A DNA stretch of 64,000 nucleotides, taken from contig JBBHKE010002680.1 of NCBI GenBank assembly GCA_037447655.1, positions 124,001 through 188,000 on the forward strand, read 5' to 3'. Positions 46,374 through 56,798 of the stretch are shown one piece after another (positions within the stretch are counted from its first letter, which is position 1; every line of letters starts with the position of its first letter). The position numbers and the translations under genes were made by a program. The notes below the pieces were generated by a model that was given only the letters and a program-made list of their open reading frames with translations, was not told the DNA's origin and did not search any database. This DNA comes from Zygnema cylindricum. Taxonomy: Eukaryota; Streptophyta; Zygnematophyceae; Zygnematales; Zygnemataceae.

Positions 46374-47043
46374 TGATAGGAATAAGAGTCAATCGGAATA
46401 CGCTCACAATTACTCAAATTTGATAATGCGGAAACGAAATTGAAATTAAATCAAACATTACAACACATTGAAATCTTATAGTCCAAGATAGAGGCATATT
46501 CAACAATCAATAAAATAAACTCATATTAACTCAATCTTTAAATATTACACTTCTCTTAACTCATTCTTACTTAATTGACTCTTGATTGATTCCTAATTGT
46601 TATACTATCTAACTTACAGAATGGCTTTTAAACTTAGCCGCGAAAACAATCTAGAACACTAACTCTAGAAGTGTCTAAATGTACTTAGACGTTAATGTGG
46701 TACAAAACAAAGTGAAACTACTAGAAACAAAACTGACAGAGTCCTGTACGAATAATTTAACTTACGCGAAACGAAACTACTAGACGTACGTCGCGCGAAA
46801 CGAAACTTCTCGACGAAGGTACTAGAACTTAAACAAAACAAAAATAAATCAAATCAAATCAAATCGTGTACACGCGAAACGTACACGCAGGAAATACAAA
46901 ATCAAGATAAACGAAACAAAACCAAAATACGCGAACCGACGCACGACCAAATCAAATGAAACTGACGCGCGACTAAATCTGATCCACACTAACTACGAAC
47001 CAACATTACGTAAACGTAGATTCTAACATTGATATTCCTAACA
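46374..47043 (-). repeat. 5' LTR of copia B
   Basis: 670 bp, starting TGTTAGGAATATC at 47043 and ending TATTCCTATCA at 46374, so the two termini are short inverted repeats. Compared with the 3' LTR it has extra sequence with a 'aaatc' tandem tract (46842-46865). The divergence between LTRs indicates an old insertion. Confidence 0.9.
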
Positions 47044-47760
47044 AGCACATGATTAACTCTTTAAGGGTGGCTTTGCATTAGCGGAAAAGTGGGGCTTGTT
47101 TACTAAGGGCCGAACCGTTTCGTACACGTCCGTACCATTTTTTTTTTTTTCGAGAGAAACATCTTTACGGAAATCTTTAGAGTAATAAGCATAAAAGCTG
47201 ACCTTCGGATGCCATTACACTTTTTATCTGAGACGCCACGTCACCAACCCTACAGTTTGTGGCGACCATGCAAAAGGGGGACAATTTGCACAAAATGAAC
47301 GTGTAATAATAGGCCGCGTGGAAAAAGAAAAAAAAATCCAGAATGAGAGCGCGTTTATGTGCGTACATGTCGTATGGGCCATATGCCTTTTGCCGAAATT
47401 TTTCTGTCAAAGTTGTCGCTGCTTTTTTGTCGTTACATTTTGAAATTTTGGATAGTACATTATAATGCCCTCTGTACGAGTCATTAATTACCTCCGCTGG
47501 TACAAATTTTACTTCCACTAGTATAGGTATTGCGTTCAGACTTTGCATCCGAAAATTCTTTCAGTATTTTAAGCATCGAATATTAACCTACGTGTTACCA
47601 ACCATTTTGAACCACACAAATAAAAATTCGTTTACTGACGCGACCTAATGGAAGGCATGCCATTCAGTAAACGTATCCGTACAATTACTGAAACGCCTAA
47701 TAGAAGTCCACCCTAAATCACTAAACCTTTCATAAAAAATTCAATGCAATATCAACCATC
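47044..47760 (-). repeat. Dispersed repeat copy related to 145-525
   Basis: 47480-47720 aligns with 255-525. The minus-strand frame 47177-47548 includes VPAEVINDSYRGHYNVLS, against VPTEVINDSYEYCNVL in the other copy. The frame continues differently in each, so a shared ancestral coding segment is possible but unproven. Confidence 0.5.
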
Positions 47761-49300
47761 GCGATTTTTTTTATCGGTATACAGGAAAGATATATTGGGT
47801 ATTATATCACGATATTCTCGTTTGGATATATGACAGATGTCGCAAAAGTCAAAATTTTATATAAGCAAAACCGATTTTTTTTTTTCAAAATCTGAGTACT
47901 CAGCGCCCGAGCGGGTTGTGTCAAGGTCAAAAATTGTTACCCGTTACCCGATACGCATTTACAAAAATAAAAGTTTATACGAAACTCGATTTTCCCGCGA
48001 TTATTAATACTCGCCCATACCAGAATAAGTACAAAATCGAAATGCGACGCTAATCATGATGTCACTTACTTCCACGATATCAAGAGTACAAAGTACAATA
48101 GTGTTGGATAGCATGGTGAGTACAAAACCTTCAATTTTTTGGTTTTTGCTTACCCGACCGCTACCGATTTTTTATTTCTTTTTTGTGATCACCCGCCCGA
48201 ATCCGCTTGGACCCCCAAACTTGGCACCCAATTCCGTTTCGGATCTAACGCGGGCGGTCGGGTTATGGTTGGTTACGGTTTCGGGTAATCGTTTGCGACC
48301 TCTGATATATGGTGCAGACAAATCAATTAAACGGATAAGACAAAAAAAAAATATTGATTTTCGGTAAGAGGCTAACAAGGTAGAGTAACTAACACACATG
48401 ATTATTATTTTTTGTCTTTTCTAAAAATACGTGGAACATTTGAAAACGGTCAAAATCCACGAACAGCGATGCGTCTCTATCTGATAGCCTATTCCCACCG
48501 GAGCATTTCTAACTTTTTGCCCATTTCGATGATTTTCCCATAACTCATCGGAAAACGAGTCTTATTCACACCAAAATTTTGGCACGTAACTCCAATAGAA
48601 GGTGTCATGTAACACATCATACGCTTCGACGTCATCAAACATAGGCGCAAAAAAAAACCTGCAGTTTTTCAAACTTACTAATACTCCCCCCTCTTCCTTT
48701 CCGCCCCCCCGGTTCTCCTCTACTCCCTCGCTAAAGTACATCTTTTCTTTCCCGTCACCTGTCCATTTTATTTAGTCCCTCTTATGGATCAGTTCGTATT
48801 TTTTTTCTTCCTCTTTTGCCTACAATTAACTCCAATCAAGTTACCATCACTATGCAACTTTTTAAAAACATATATTATTCATCATAACTTCGCAACGTTA
48901 ATTTTTTTGACCTGACATTCCATAATCCATTTTAAGGACATTTGGAAAAACACATTGCGAACTACAAGTTTTATTATTTCTAGACCATAATGTGCCGTTA
49001 ACCATAAATCATGTTATCTTAATGAAACCCTAACCCTAATTAAAATCCTAAATTAGTAGAATGAAGTTATTCAAAAGTTTACCCCTTTTGACTTTATACA
49101 AGGTTGTTTTTTTTTTCTTTCCTTTCATAGTTGTGATGTTATGTAAAAGAGTTGATATGAAATAACTCTTTTTTTAATGAATTATGTTTGGAAATATATT
49201 ATGTGAGAAGTTCTGCGTGTAACCAATAGCTGTGTTATATATTTGGGATTTTAGAAGTTTTTGTGTCAGAATTTGTGGTATTTTATTTGTTTATTTGAAA
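47761..49300. other. Unassigned AT-rich region
   Basis: No supported gene. 49022-49037 has 'aaccctaaccctaatt', two telomere-type units. T tracts occur at 47877-47885 and 49109-49118. Confidence 0.5.
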
Positions 49301-49790
49301 ACAGAAAATTGCAAAACAGAAAATTGAAAACTGGGAACTGCAAACTAATAATAGTGTGACATAAAAATAGTGCGACAAAAAAATAGTGTGGAAGAAACAA
49401 AATAGTAAGGCGCAAATAGTGTACTGTATATGTATATTCTATATGTATGTATATTCCTATACTATTATGCATTAGTATATATAACTCTACCTAACATATT
49501 ACTGTATTAGATTGTAACATATTACTATATTACTTAGACAAAAATAATTTATATTATATAATAAGTTATATTTTTAGATAAAAAAACTGCAAACTGAGAA
49601 CTGAAAACAGAAAACTGCAAAACTGAAAACTGCAAACTAGTAATAGTGTGACAAAAAATAGTGCAACAGAAAAATAGTGTGAAAGAAACAAAATAAGGAG
49701 ACAGAAATAGTGTAGTGTATTTATATATGTATATATATATAAATATATATATGTATACATATATATACACATATTCTATATTAATGTATA
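49300..49790. repeat. Direct duplication of about 170 bp plus AT microsatellite
   Basis: 49305-49440 and 49585-49720 share 'gaaaactgcaaact', 'atagtgtgaca.aaaaatagtgc', 'agaaacaaaata' and 'aaatagtgta' in the same order. The second copy runs into an (AT)n-rich tract at 49720-49775. Each copy itself contains multiple 'aaaactgcaaa' words. Confidence 0.8.
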
Positions 49791-49904
49791 TTACAATGGT
49801 GTTTTTTCCGGTTGGTTGTGTGGCTTATGTGGATCGTTCTTTATGATGTGATGATATGTATATTAACATAACAATACTGATGCTTTGACTAAACTGTTTG
49901 GTGT

Positions 49905-50107
49905 TGGTGTTTCCAATGCAGTTATATGTCATGCATGTGTCAAATAATGTGAAGATGCATGCAATATCATCAAATGTGCTCCACTTAAACTCAAATGATG
50001 AAAAGATATTGTAAATGAAATAAACCATAAAAGTAAAAATGGAAAAATACAACAACAGGCAAGGTGGAAGAAAAAGAAAGGTCAACGACTTAGCTGGTTA
50101 TGGTTAG
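49905..50107 (-). repeat. Duplicate of the gypsy 3' end (see 52450-52645)
   Basis: Nearly the same sequence as 52465-52645, for example 'aaatgaaataaaccataaaa' and 'ggtggaagaaaaagaaaggt'. At 52465 it follows the decayed C-terminus of the gypsy polyprotein, so here it marks a second 3' end of that family. Confidence 0.8.
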
Positions 50108-50780
50108 ACTAAGCCGATGGATGGCCACTAGGCCCCACGGTCTATTTATACTCCTTGCAGGAGTTATCTTACTGAGAATAATCTGAATTTATACTTAAAT
50201 AAGGTAAATCAAAACATAAACAACCGAGAAAAACAAACAAAAACTGAAAATGACAATATGCCCGACACTTATGAGGTTTGAGATAACCAAAGGCAAATAA
50301 CTTACTATCTAAGCACTCACAAGTGCAAATCTAAAGCGGCACAATCCACAAAGGAGCTAACCAATGCCTCCAACGGAAAGATCTATGGAAGAAATTCCAC
50401 ACCGGGCAAAGCAAACTGAGCCAAGGCCGCTTAAGGCCAGATAGCAAGCATGGAAAGCTGGACAAATACAATGCTCAATACAAGTGGATTAACACTAATC
50501 CACTTCAGACACGATCCCTCTATACGATCAACCGACTACCTTAGCACGCGCTTGTACCCGCAAGGCATCGTGATACTTACATAACACTCTTAGCAATCTG
50601 GTGATTGCCAAGGTTGAACTGCGATTGTTCGCTACAACCGAAGTTTTGCAGAGCTCCCAAGAACGGATCCGCTCCACTAACTCCACTCTTTAGTGAAGTA
50701 TGTCTCAATGTGAGCAAACGATGCCCCTTATATATAACCAAAAAACGGAGGAAACAAAAACCAAATACTTAAGTTAGTGT
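50108..50780 (-). repeat. LTR of the Ty3/gypsy family (left copy)
   Basis: 50283-50780 matches 55866-56361, starting on the minus strand near 'cactaa.t.aag.atttgg'. 50108-50285 is repeated at 51000-51190 but not at the right LTR, so the left LTR is either longer or two repeats are adjacent. The exact inner boundary is unsure. Confidence 0.7.
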
Positions 50781-50999
50781 AGTATATCGTTGGCTGAAAA
50801 TTGGCCAATAAGATAAAAACGTCAACCAACAAGCAAATGGTAATTATAAATGTAAAGCTAGTTATAGATTTTTGTAGAAATGTATCTATAAATATATATT
50901 TTTGATTTTTGAATATTTTTTTTTTATTTATTTTAACCAAAGAAAATTGAAATTGAAATAAAACAAACAAGCGAGAAAAGAAAAGAGACAATTTTCAAG

Positions 51000-51190
51000 T
51001 GCAAGAATACTAAGTTGATGGATGGCCACTAGGCCCCATGGTCTATTTATATTCCTTGCAGGAGTTATTTTATCAAGAATAAACTGAATTTATACTTAAA
51101 TAAAACAAATCAAAACATAAACAACCGAGAATGACAGACAACAATTGAAAATGACAATATGTCCGATACTTATGAGGTTTGAGATAGCCA
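51000..51190 (-). repeat. Second copy of the 50108-50285 segment
   Basis: Shares 'gatggatggccactaggccc', 'ccttgcaggagtta' and 'aaaacataaacaaccgaga' with 50108-50285. It is followed by different sequence on both sides, so it is a fragment of another LTR copy. Confidence 0.8.
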
Positions 51191-51960
51191 AATTAAAAAC
51201 ATGCGCATAAGCCAAATAGAAATAAATACACAATCATAAGAAATAAAAACAACAAATCAATAATCCCAACATGCAACTTCCACACTAATTAAAGCTCAAC
51301 CACAACCGGGAAATGAAGTTTGCGTCGTGAGAACGCGGTCGAAATCCACTAAAACTGACAAGAAAAGTGAAGGGAAACCGTATAGGTCTTGGCCGAAGCT
51401 ATATAGATTAATATGTAAGGCTTTACAAGATATTGATAATGTAATAGAAAAATAGACGCTTCACGCTAAGGCATAAAATGGTCTCAAAGCTGTCCGGACA
51501 ATTTTACAAATAAAAAGATGGCTGCAGAAAATCCTCAATACTGAAAATAAACAATAAATAATTCCTGCACTTGAAAATTCTGACCAGGAAATAATCCAAG
51601 ATGATTTAAGTAACAAAAACTACGCCTAGCGAAAAATGGCCAATCAGAGTACAACGTGCTATGTAAGTATTTGCGTCTAGTTTGGATTCAACCAATAGGA
51701 GGTCGAAATTCTATGCCCTACGTTACAAAATGTATAACCTACGGATTAAAACCCTTCCTATCTACATGTGAACGCATTAACCTCCAAATGGTTCACGACT
51801 TAAAATGGTCTAATCAAGTCGCTTCGTCCGAACTTACAGTCACTTTGTCTGTCGACGCAGTCACTTTGTCTGCCACTTGCGTCAACAATCCAGATGTGAT
51901 GTTACGAAAATTGCATACTTTGCGTCGACGGCCGAGATAATACTTCACGCGAAATGATTA
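51191..51960. other. Unassigned region
   Basis: No gene recognised. A 94-codon plus-strand frame at 51656-51940 has no domain. 51834-51875 repeats 'cagtcactttgtctg' twice. Confidence 0.45.
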
Positions 51961-51964
51961 ACAT

Positions 51965-52275
51965 TTGCTGTCGGCGGAGATTCAAGGGAATAAAAGTTTG
52001 TACGGTAGGACCGTAGGTACGGTCAACTTTACGATCGCGAAAATTTTGGAAAAGAGAAGTCGTACGGTAGACGTGAAAAATCGAATTCACCGTTGGCGGA
52101 AATCGCGCAGAATATATTTGGTAAAGACGACGTGAAATAAATAAATCCACCGTCGGCAAAAAAACACGGGTGAATGTATGTCGTACGGTCGAATTTGCCG
52201 TCGGTAGAAAATCCTAGAATTTTGAGTCGTACATTCGACTTGTCGTCCGCGTATATTACACCCAAAAAGGAATAT
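51965..52275. repeat. Degenerate tandem repeat of a gtcgtacggt / ccgtcggcgga unit
   Basis: A block of the form gtcgtacggt-(a/c)gac...-accgtcggcgga-aat recurs at about 51970, 52055, 52130, 52180 and 52230 with 50-80 bp spacing. Units differ by substitutions and length. It looks like an old tandem array rather than coding sequence. Confidence 0.6.
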
Positions 52276-52449
52276 GTACGGCCGACGTGTACGGCGATGT
52301 AAAAAATGTACAATTGACGCGAACGCGAAATGTGGATATGTACGGTCAGTGTAAAACCCAAATAACACCCAAATACGAATTAGTGAGGCAGCTGTTCTTC
52401 CTAATCCCTAAATGTATACAACTAGAATATGGCCGACGAGATGCGGCAT

Positions 52450-52645
52450 GACAGCTGTCGTGTATGTGTCAAATAACGTGAAGATGGATGCAATATCATC
52501 AGCTGTGCTCCATGTAAACTCAAATGATGAAAAAATATTGTAAATGAAATAAACCATAAAAGTAAAAATAGACAAATACAACAACAGGCAAGATGGAAGA
52601 AAAAGAAAGGTCAACAACTTAGCTGGTTATGGTTATGTTGGTTTA
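52450..52645 (-). repeat. 3' end of the gypsy body (copy of 49905-50107)
   Basis: Follows the last recognisable codons of the gypsy polyprotein on the minus strand. The repeat with 49905-50107 is close and in the same orientation. Confidence 0.8.
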
Positions 52646-52662
52646 TTCCCTCCTCGAACTCT

Positions 52663-52935
52663 TTAACTGGCAAAGGAGCTAGCCAACACGGCCGGAAGCT
52701 GGCGACATCCGTGGCAAAACCAGAGAAATTTCGGAACTGCCAACAATGGTGGCACCAAACACACCATGTGAAACCCCTGATTGCAATGATCACAAAGTAA
52801 CATGGTAGTTTCCTCGTCTGATCGATGAAAAAAGGTACATGCTGTCGCCTCCATAATCGGCATCCGCATAGGATCCATATCCCGTGACAAATTTGGTAAA
52901 TAACATGGAGCACAATTCTTGGAGTGCTCTCAAAA
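52663..52935 (-). pseudogene. PHD finger at the end of the gypsy polyprotein
   Basis: The minus-strand frame reads EHSKNCAPCYLPNL, then a PHD finger (52705-52839): C..F, then MLLCDHCNQGFHMVC, PPLLAVP and WFCHGC. Seven of the eight C4HC3 zinc ligands are present; the second is Phe. The conserved Trp before the last CxxC is present. PHD fingers read histone tails, often H3K4 methylation. Its place after the integrase parallels the chromodomain of chromoviruses and suggests a role in target-site choice. It is joined upstream to integrase C-terminal sequence by frames with stops. Confidence 0.82.
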
Positions 52936-52939
52936 AGTC

Positions 52940-53310
52940 CGCGTGTCCGCTCCTTTTTATCCCAACATTCTGTTTGGATCCACCGCGATAATCCGTGGGA
53001 TGTGTGTAGTAACATTCGTGTCCAAAGTGTCAAAAGAATGCCTGCGAAGATAAACATAGTCTCCCACCCGATAGGGCTTCTATTGCGGCCTGTAACTGCC
53101 GCTTCAGGTGGTGGCAAACCGATGTGTGTCCTGATGTTGGGCAATCTGCAGGTAAACAAAAGCCATGGGCGTTTCACGGGCAAAAAACAATGCACGACGA
53201 GTAAGTTTTTCCAAAAATAATGTTTCAAACATCAGTGGAAGCGAAAAGCTTGCAACTTTCTGAATATTGCGACCGAGCAACGGTTGTCGCCCAAATAAAA
53301 CATAATACAT
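52940..53310 (-). pseudogene. Gypsy integrase C-terminal part
   Basis: 53104-53310 reads MYYVLFGRQPLLGRN, a typical stretch after the integrase core. In a second frame (about 53060-52965) PYRVGDYVYLRRHS and THIPRIIAVDPNRMLG match the C-terminal beta-barrel segment that precedes chromodomains in other gypsy elements. A stop follows before the PHD region. Confidence 0.75.
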
Positions 53311-53439
53311 GCTGAAATTAGCAAGACTAGCTTAAACTGACATGCGATATCCCATGGTAATGTAGCCGAGGGACTCGTCCCAAACCGAAATGTGTTTCTC
53401 TAAGCAATGGTTTCGCAAGGCGCGTTTAAACGTCTAGAC

Positions 53440-53975
53440 TGCCTGTTCAGCGAGGCCATCGGCCTGGGGTGATCCCGACTAGTACGAGAATGATCAATGA
53501 GAGCCTCATCAAGCATCTCTTGAAATTCTCCCCGAAATTTGTACCTTGATTCGTATGGACCTCGGCTGGGGCACAATGTCTTATGGGGAGATGTTCCTTA
53601 AAAGCTGCAGTGGTTAACTTAGCTGTCTTATGAGGCAAGGCTACGACTTCTACCCACTTACTTAAATTTTCGATCATAATCATGATGTAATATTTTCCTC
53701 TACGCGAGATGGGAAAAGGTCCGGCCAGATTGACCTACCATCGACAGAATAAACCCCTAATGGGTAGAGGTTAGAGGGTAGTCTGCCGATTAGAGAAAGT
53801 TGTTCGGAGACAGTCGCACGGGGCACACTTGTGTAAAACAACAGCAACATCGGCTTGCATTCTTAACCACCAATACCGTGCCTGAACTAGGCTTAACGTC
53901 CGCTTGGTACCCTAGTGACCAAGCTCGGTGTGAATTCGCTCGATTAGAGAAAGTCGCTCGGTAGGACATGGGACG
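53440..53975 (-). pseudogene. Gypsy integrase zinc finger and core
   Basis: From about 53970 the minus strand gives an HHCC zinc finger (RIHTELGH, with a stop right after, then YWWLRMQADVAVVLHKCAPCDC). The catalytic core at 53447-53683 reads MIENLSKWVEVVALPHKTAKLT and HTNQGTNFG. In active relatives the first motif carries Asp and the second reads TDQG.EF; here both Asp positions are changed (Glu/Asn and Asn). It is therefore inactive. Confidence 0.82.
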
Positions 53976-54359
53976 TGTCTATGGCTTCCATATGCCAACA
54001 ACCAAACTAACGATCCTCCGAGCCAAAAGTAATTTTGGCTCTCTTTTTAACTCTATCTTCTTCATCAGAGGTAGTGCCAGTCTTAAAGATCTGGGTAGAT
54101 AGGAAAAGTATGAGAGGCTCGTCACGCTTAGGATCTGTGGCGGGACGGGGATTCGGAATAGAGGCCAGACTGTAAGTAAGATAAGAACCCGCTAACATGG
54201 TAAGAATGTCGTCATCGTTGAAATCCTGTCAAACTCTGTTATCCGTCGTTCGGGGCAAAGGATTTCACGAAATCGCGTCCGCATTTAGACTAAGCAGACC
54301 CAGTCGGTGAAAATGCCACCACCCTTAATTTGGTTCTGATAGGTAAATTGCTCGTTCTT

Positions 54360-55354
54360 TTTTTGACAACGTTGGACATAATGTCTGGTTTGCTTGCAAT
54401 GTGTAGAGGTAGTAGTTTTGTTTAAACACATTCAGGCATCATGCCTCGTCTTCCCACATCGAAAACACAATCGGTTTCCCAAAGCAAAAGGTGGGGTTCC
54501 CATTTGCGGGACTTTAGGAGGCCGGTTGTTAGGACGAGGATTGTTCCATGGTGGAACAAATTGTTTTTTCCGGACCGCTTTAAGACGGTTTAGGGGCTTC
54601 CCACAAACAATTTTTCATTTAGTATTCCACGACATGCTGGGCGGCTTGGTCGAAAGTGAACTTTAAGCCGTAGGTTTGAGTAAGATGACTCTAGATAATT
54701 TTCTTAGACTAACTCGGAAATTGTCCTACGAATTTTTGGACAGCTTCAGCATCCGAAATTAAGTCCGGCAATGCTTCGCGAAGAGCTTCCATACGAGCAC
54801 GCATGGCAAAGGCGGTCTCTCATGACTTCCTTTCAACGTTCATTAACTCACGAACTTGGTCACGGTTTTGAATACGGTATTCCGCTTGCAACATTTCAAA
54901 CATGACTGCGAGCGAATCCAATACAAGGATTTTTCATCGCTGGTCGTGCTAGGATTCCAGCACGTGCGGCTATAACGAACTGCTACGGTATTTCTGCAAC
55001 TGCTGGAGTAATAACATCACCAATGAGATCAAGGACTTTCGGAATAGCCGGTTGGTAGGGATTTTCTTGTTGTCCTATAATAGCAAGACTCCCAGCAAAA
55101 GCTGGAGAAAACTCTATCATTGCAAGTACGGAGTCATACTTGCGGGAATAAAGAGTAAGGGTTGAACCGCGAAGGTAGCAGCCAAAAAGAGAGAAAGCGA
55201 CCCCTAGGTCAAACCGATCTTGGTACCGAAATGCAAGATCACGCATTTTGGTATCGAATAACATATGGAAATGGGATAAGGTCATGGTGTCCTTCATTCC
55301 TGAAAAATAAAGATGAAGGCGACCCCCTCCCTCGGATGTGGAAGCCATTTCCAC
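54360..55354 (-). pseudogene. Gypsy gag with zinc knuckles
   Basis: 54983-55354 encodes the N-terminal part (MTLSHFHMLFDTKMRDLAF; SLFGCYLRGSTLTLYSRKYD). Later frames (54900-54400) are broken but end in a Cys/His-rich segment matching the double zinc knuckle at 24515-24625. It is the same family as the plus-strand fragment at 23534-24640. Confidence 0.75.
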
Positions 55355-55865
55355 TAATGGAATGATTGGAAATAATAATGAGTTTGTAATTTGTAAAAAC
55401 CAATATGATAATGAATTGGAATCCGACCCGTCAAGGGAATTGTGGTCAGATTCTTCCTCAAAAAGTGTAGAAGAGTCTGATGATAAAGAAGATACTGAGT
55501 CGAGAGATGATCGAACTGAAGGGGAAATTTGACCTGTATTATCCCTGAGAAGGACGGTCCAAAAGACTTGATAAGTCTGATGGTCCTAATTTTGTGGCCC
55601 TAAACGATGCCGATGATCGAGTGGTTCTGAAAAGATAATTGAGATTATCCCAATCGGTGGGCATAAAAAGGATAAAACCAAATGACGACCGGATAGCAAA
55701 ATCGATCTATACGAGATGCTTCATATGCCTGGCCACACCACTCACTCGTCCAATCAGCCAGTCAATATCCAATAGGGCCTCGATGGTCAGATCTGTCAGG
55801 AAGCCGTTTTACCGAAACCTTCTACCCTGCAAACAAGTGGACAAGGTCGAAGGACCAGATCTATA

Positions 55866-56361
55866 AAGGCAAATAACTTACTATCCAAGCACTCACAAGT
55901 GCACATCTAAAGCGGCACAATCCACAAAGGAGCTAACCAATGCCACCAACGGCAAGATTCAAGAAAGAAATTCAACATCGGGCAAAGCAAACTCAACCAA
56001 GGACACTCAAGGCCAGATAGCAAGCATGGAAAGCTGGAAAAATGCAATGCTCAATACGAGTGGATTAACACAAATGCACTCTAGCCACAATCCCTCTATA
56101 CAATCAACCGACTACCTTAGCACGCGCCTGAACCCGCAAGGCATTGTAATACTTACATAACACTCTTAGCAATCTGGTGATTGCCAAGGGTGAAATGCGG
56201 TTGTTCCTTACAATTGAAGATTTGCAGAGTTCCCAAGAACAGATCCGCTCCACTAACTCCATTATTTGGTGAATTACGTCACGAGGTGAGCAAACAAAGC
56301 CCTAATATAAACGAAAAGAAGGGAGGAAACAAAAACCAAATCCTTCAATTAGTGATTTTGA
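55866..56361 (-). repeat. 5' LTR of the Ty3/gypsy relic
   Basis: Direct repeat of 50283-50780, for example 'aaagcggcacaatccacaaaggagctaacc' as two shorter identical runs and 'cttagcaatctggtgattgc'. 55370-55865 between it and gag is leader sequence with an unrelated plus-strand frame. No primer-binding site was recognised. Confidence 0.82.
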
Positions 56362-56798
56362 TGATGATTTTGGACCTTTCGCTATAACTATAATAAACCT
56401 TATAAAATTATATATATGCATGCGTCACAATTTGCAAATATATATCCTTGATAATTTTCATTTGTTACGTTGTCGGAGATGGGATTTCCACACACATGAA
56501 ATGGTCTCATAAATATACCCCTCATGAATTACGCGTAATAGAAATATCATAAATTTGCATCGTCTTTTTTAAAAACTACATCATCAAAAGGTTCTGACAC
56601 ATTTATGCAAATTATACATCGACCAGTTGAAGTTCACTGAATCTGATTCAACGGTTCAATTTTTTTGGGTTTAGAAATAAATTCCAATCACAAACTATCT
56701 AATAGCACCAAACTTGAAGCTAGATAGCATAGTGTGGAATATGCAAAGAATATGATACTTACAATGCTTGCAGTTTCTTAAAAAAGTTCATATATGTT
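56362..56798. other. AT-rich spacer, nothing recognised
   Basis: AT-rich sequence between the gypsy LTR and the truncated copia D body. Copia homology starts abruptly at about 56799, which marks the truncation point. Confidence 0.5.

Larger units (their letters stand above)
40992..47043 (-). mobile_element. Copia retrotransposon B, nearly full length but broken
   Basis: Minus-strand Ty1/copia element of about 6.05 kb: 5' LTR 46374-47043, PBS 46360-46371, gag, protease, integrase, RT, RNase H, PPT at 41573, and 3' LTR 40992-41572. LTRs start TG and end CA. Every coding block has stops or shifts. Flanking bases (AAAAT on the left, AGCAC on the right) do not form a target-site duplication. Its RT and gag are clearly different from elements A, C, D and E, so it is another lineage. 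Confidence 0.92.
52450..56361 (-). mobile_element. Ty3/gypsy relic lacking reverse transcriptase
   Basis: On the minus strand the order is LTR (55866-56361), leader, gag (55354-54360), then directly an integrase (about 53975-53300) and a PHD finger (52705-52839). Only about 300-400 bases separate the gag zinc knuckles from the integrase N-terminal region, so protease, RT and RNase H have been deleted. All frames are broken. Integrase after RT is the Ty3/gypsy order, and the integrase type agrees with that superfamily. Confidence 0.82.

Noticed and set aside
40992-47043. Copia B as an intact, mobile element
   Set aside because: LTRs are diverged and differ in length, zinc ligands of integrase are lost, and stops occur in gag, integrase, RT and RNase H.
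49266-49770. Hydrophobic minus-strand frames as membrane proteins
   Set aside because: They come from a duplicated AT-rich tract and read Phe/Leu/Ile because of base composition.
51656-51940. 94-codon plus-strand frame
   Set aside because: No motif, and it overlaps repeated 'cagtcactttgtctg' words.
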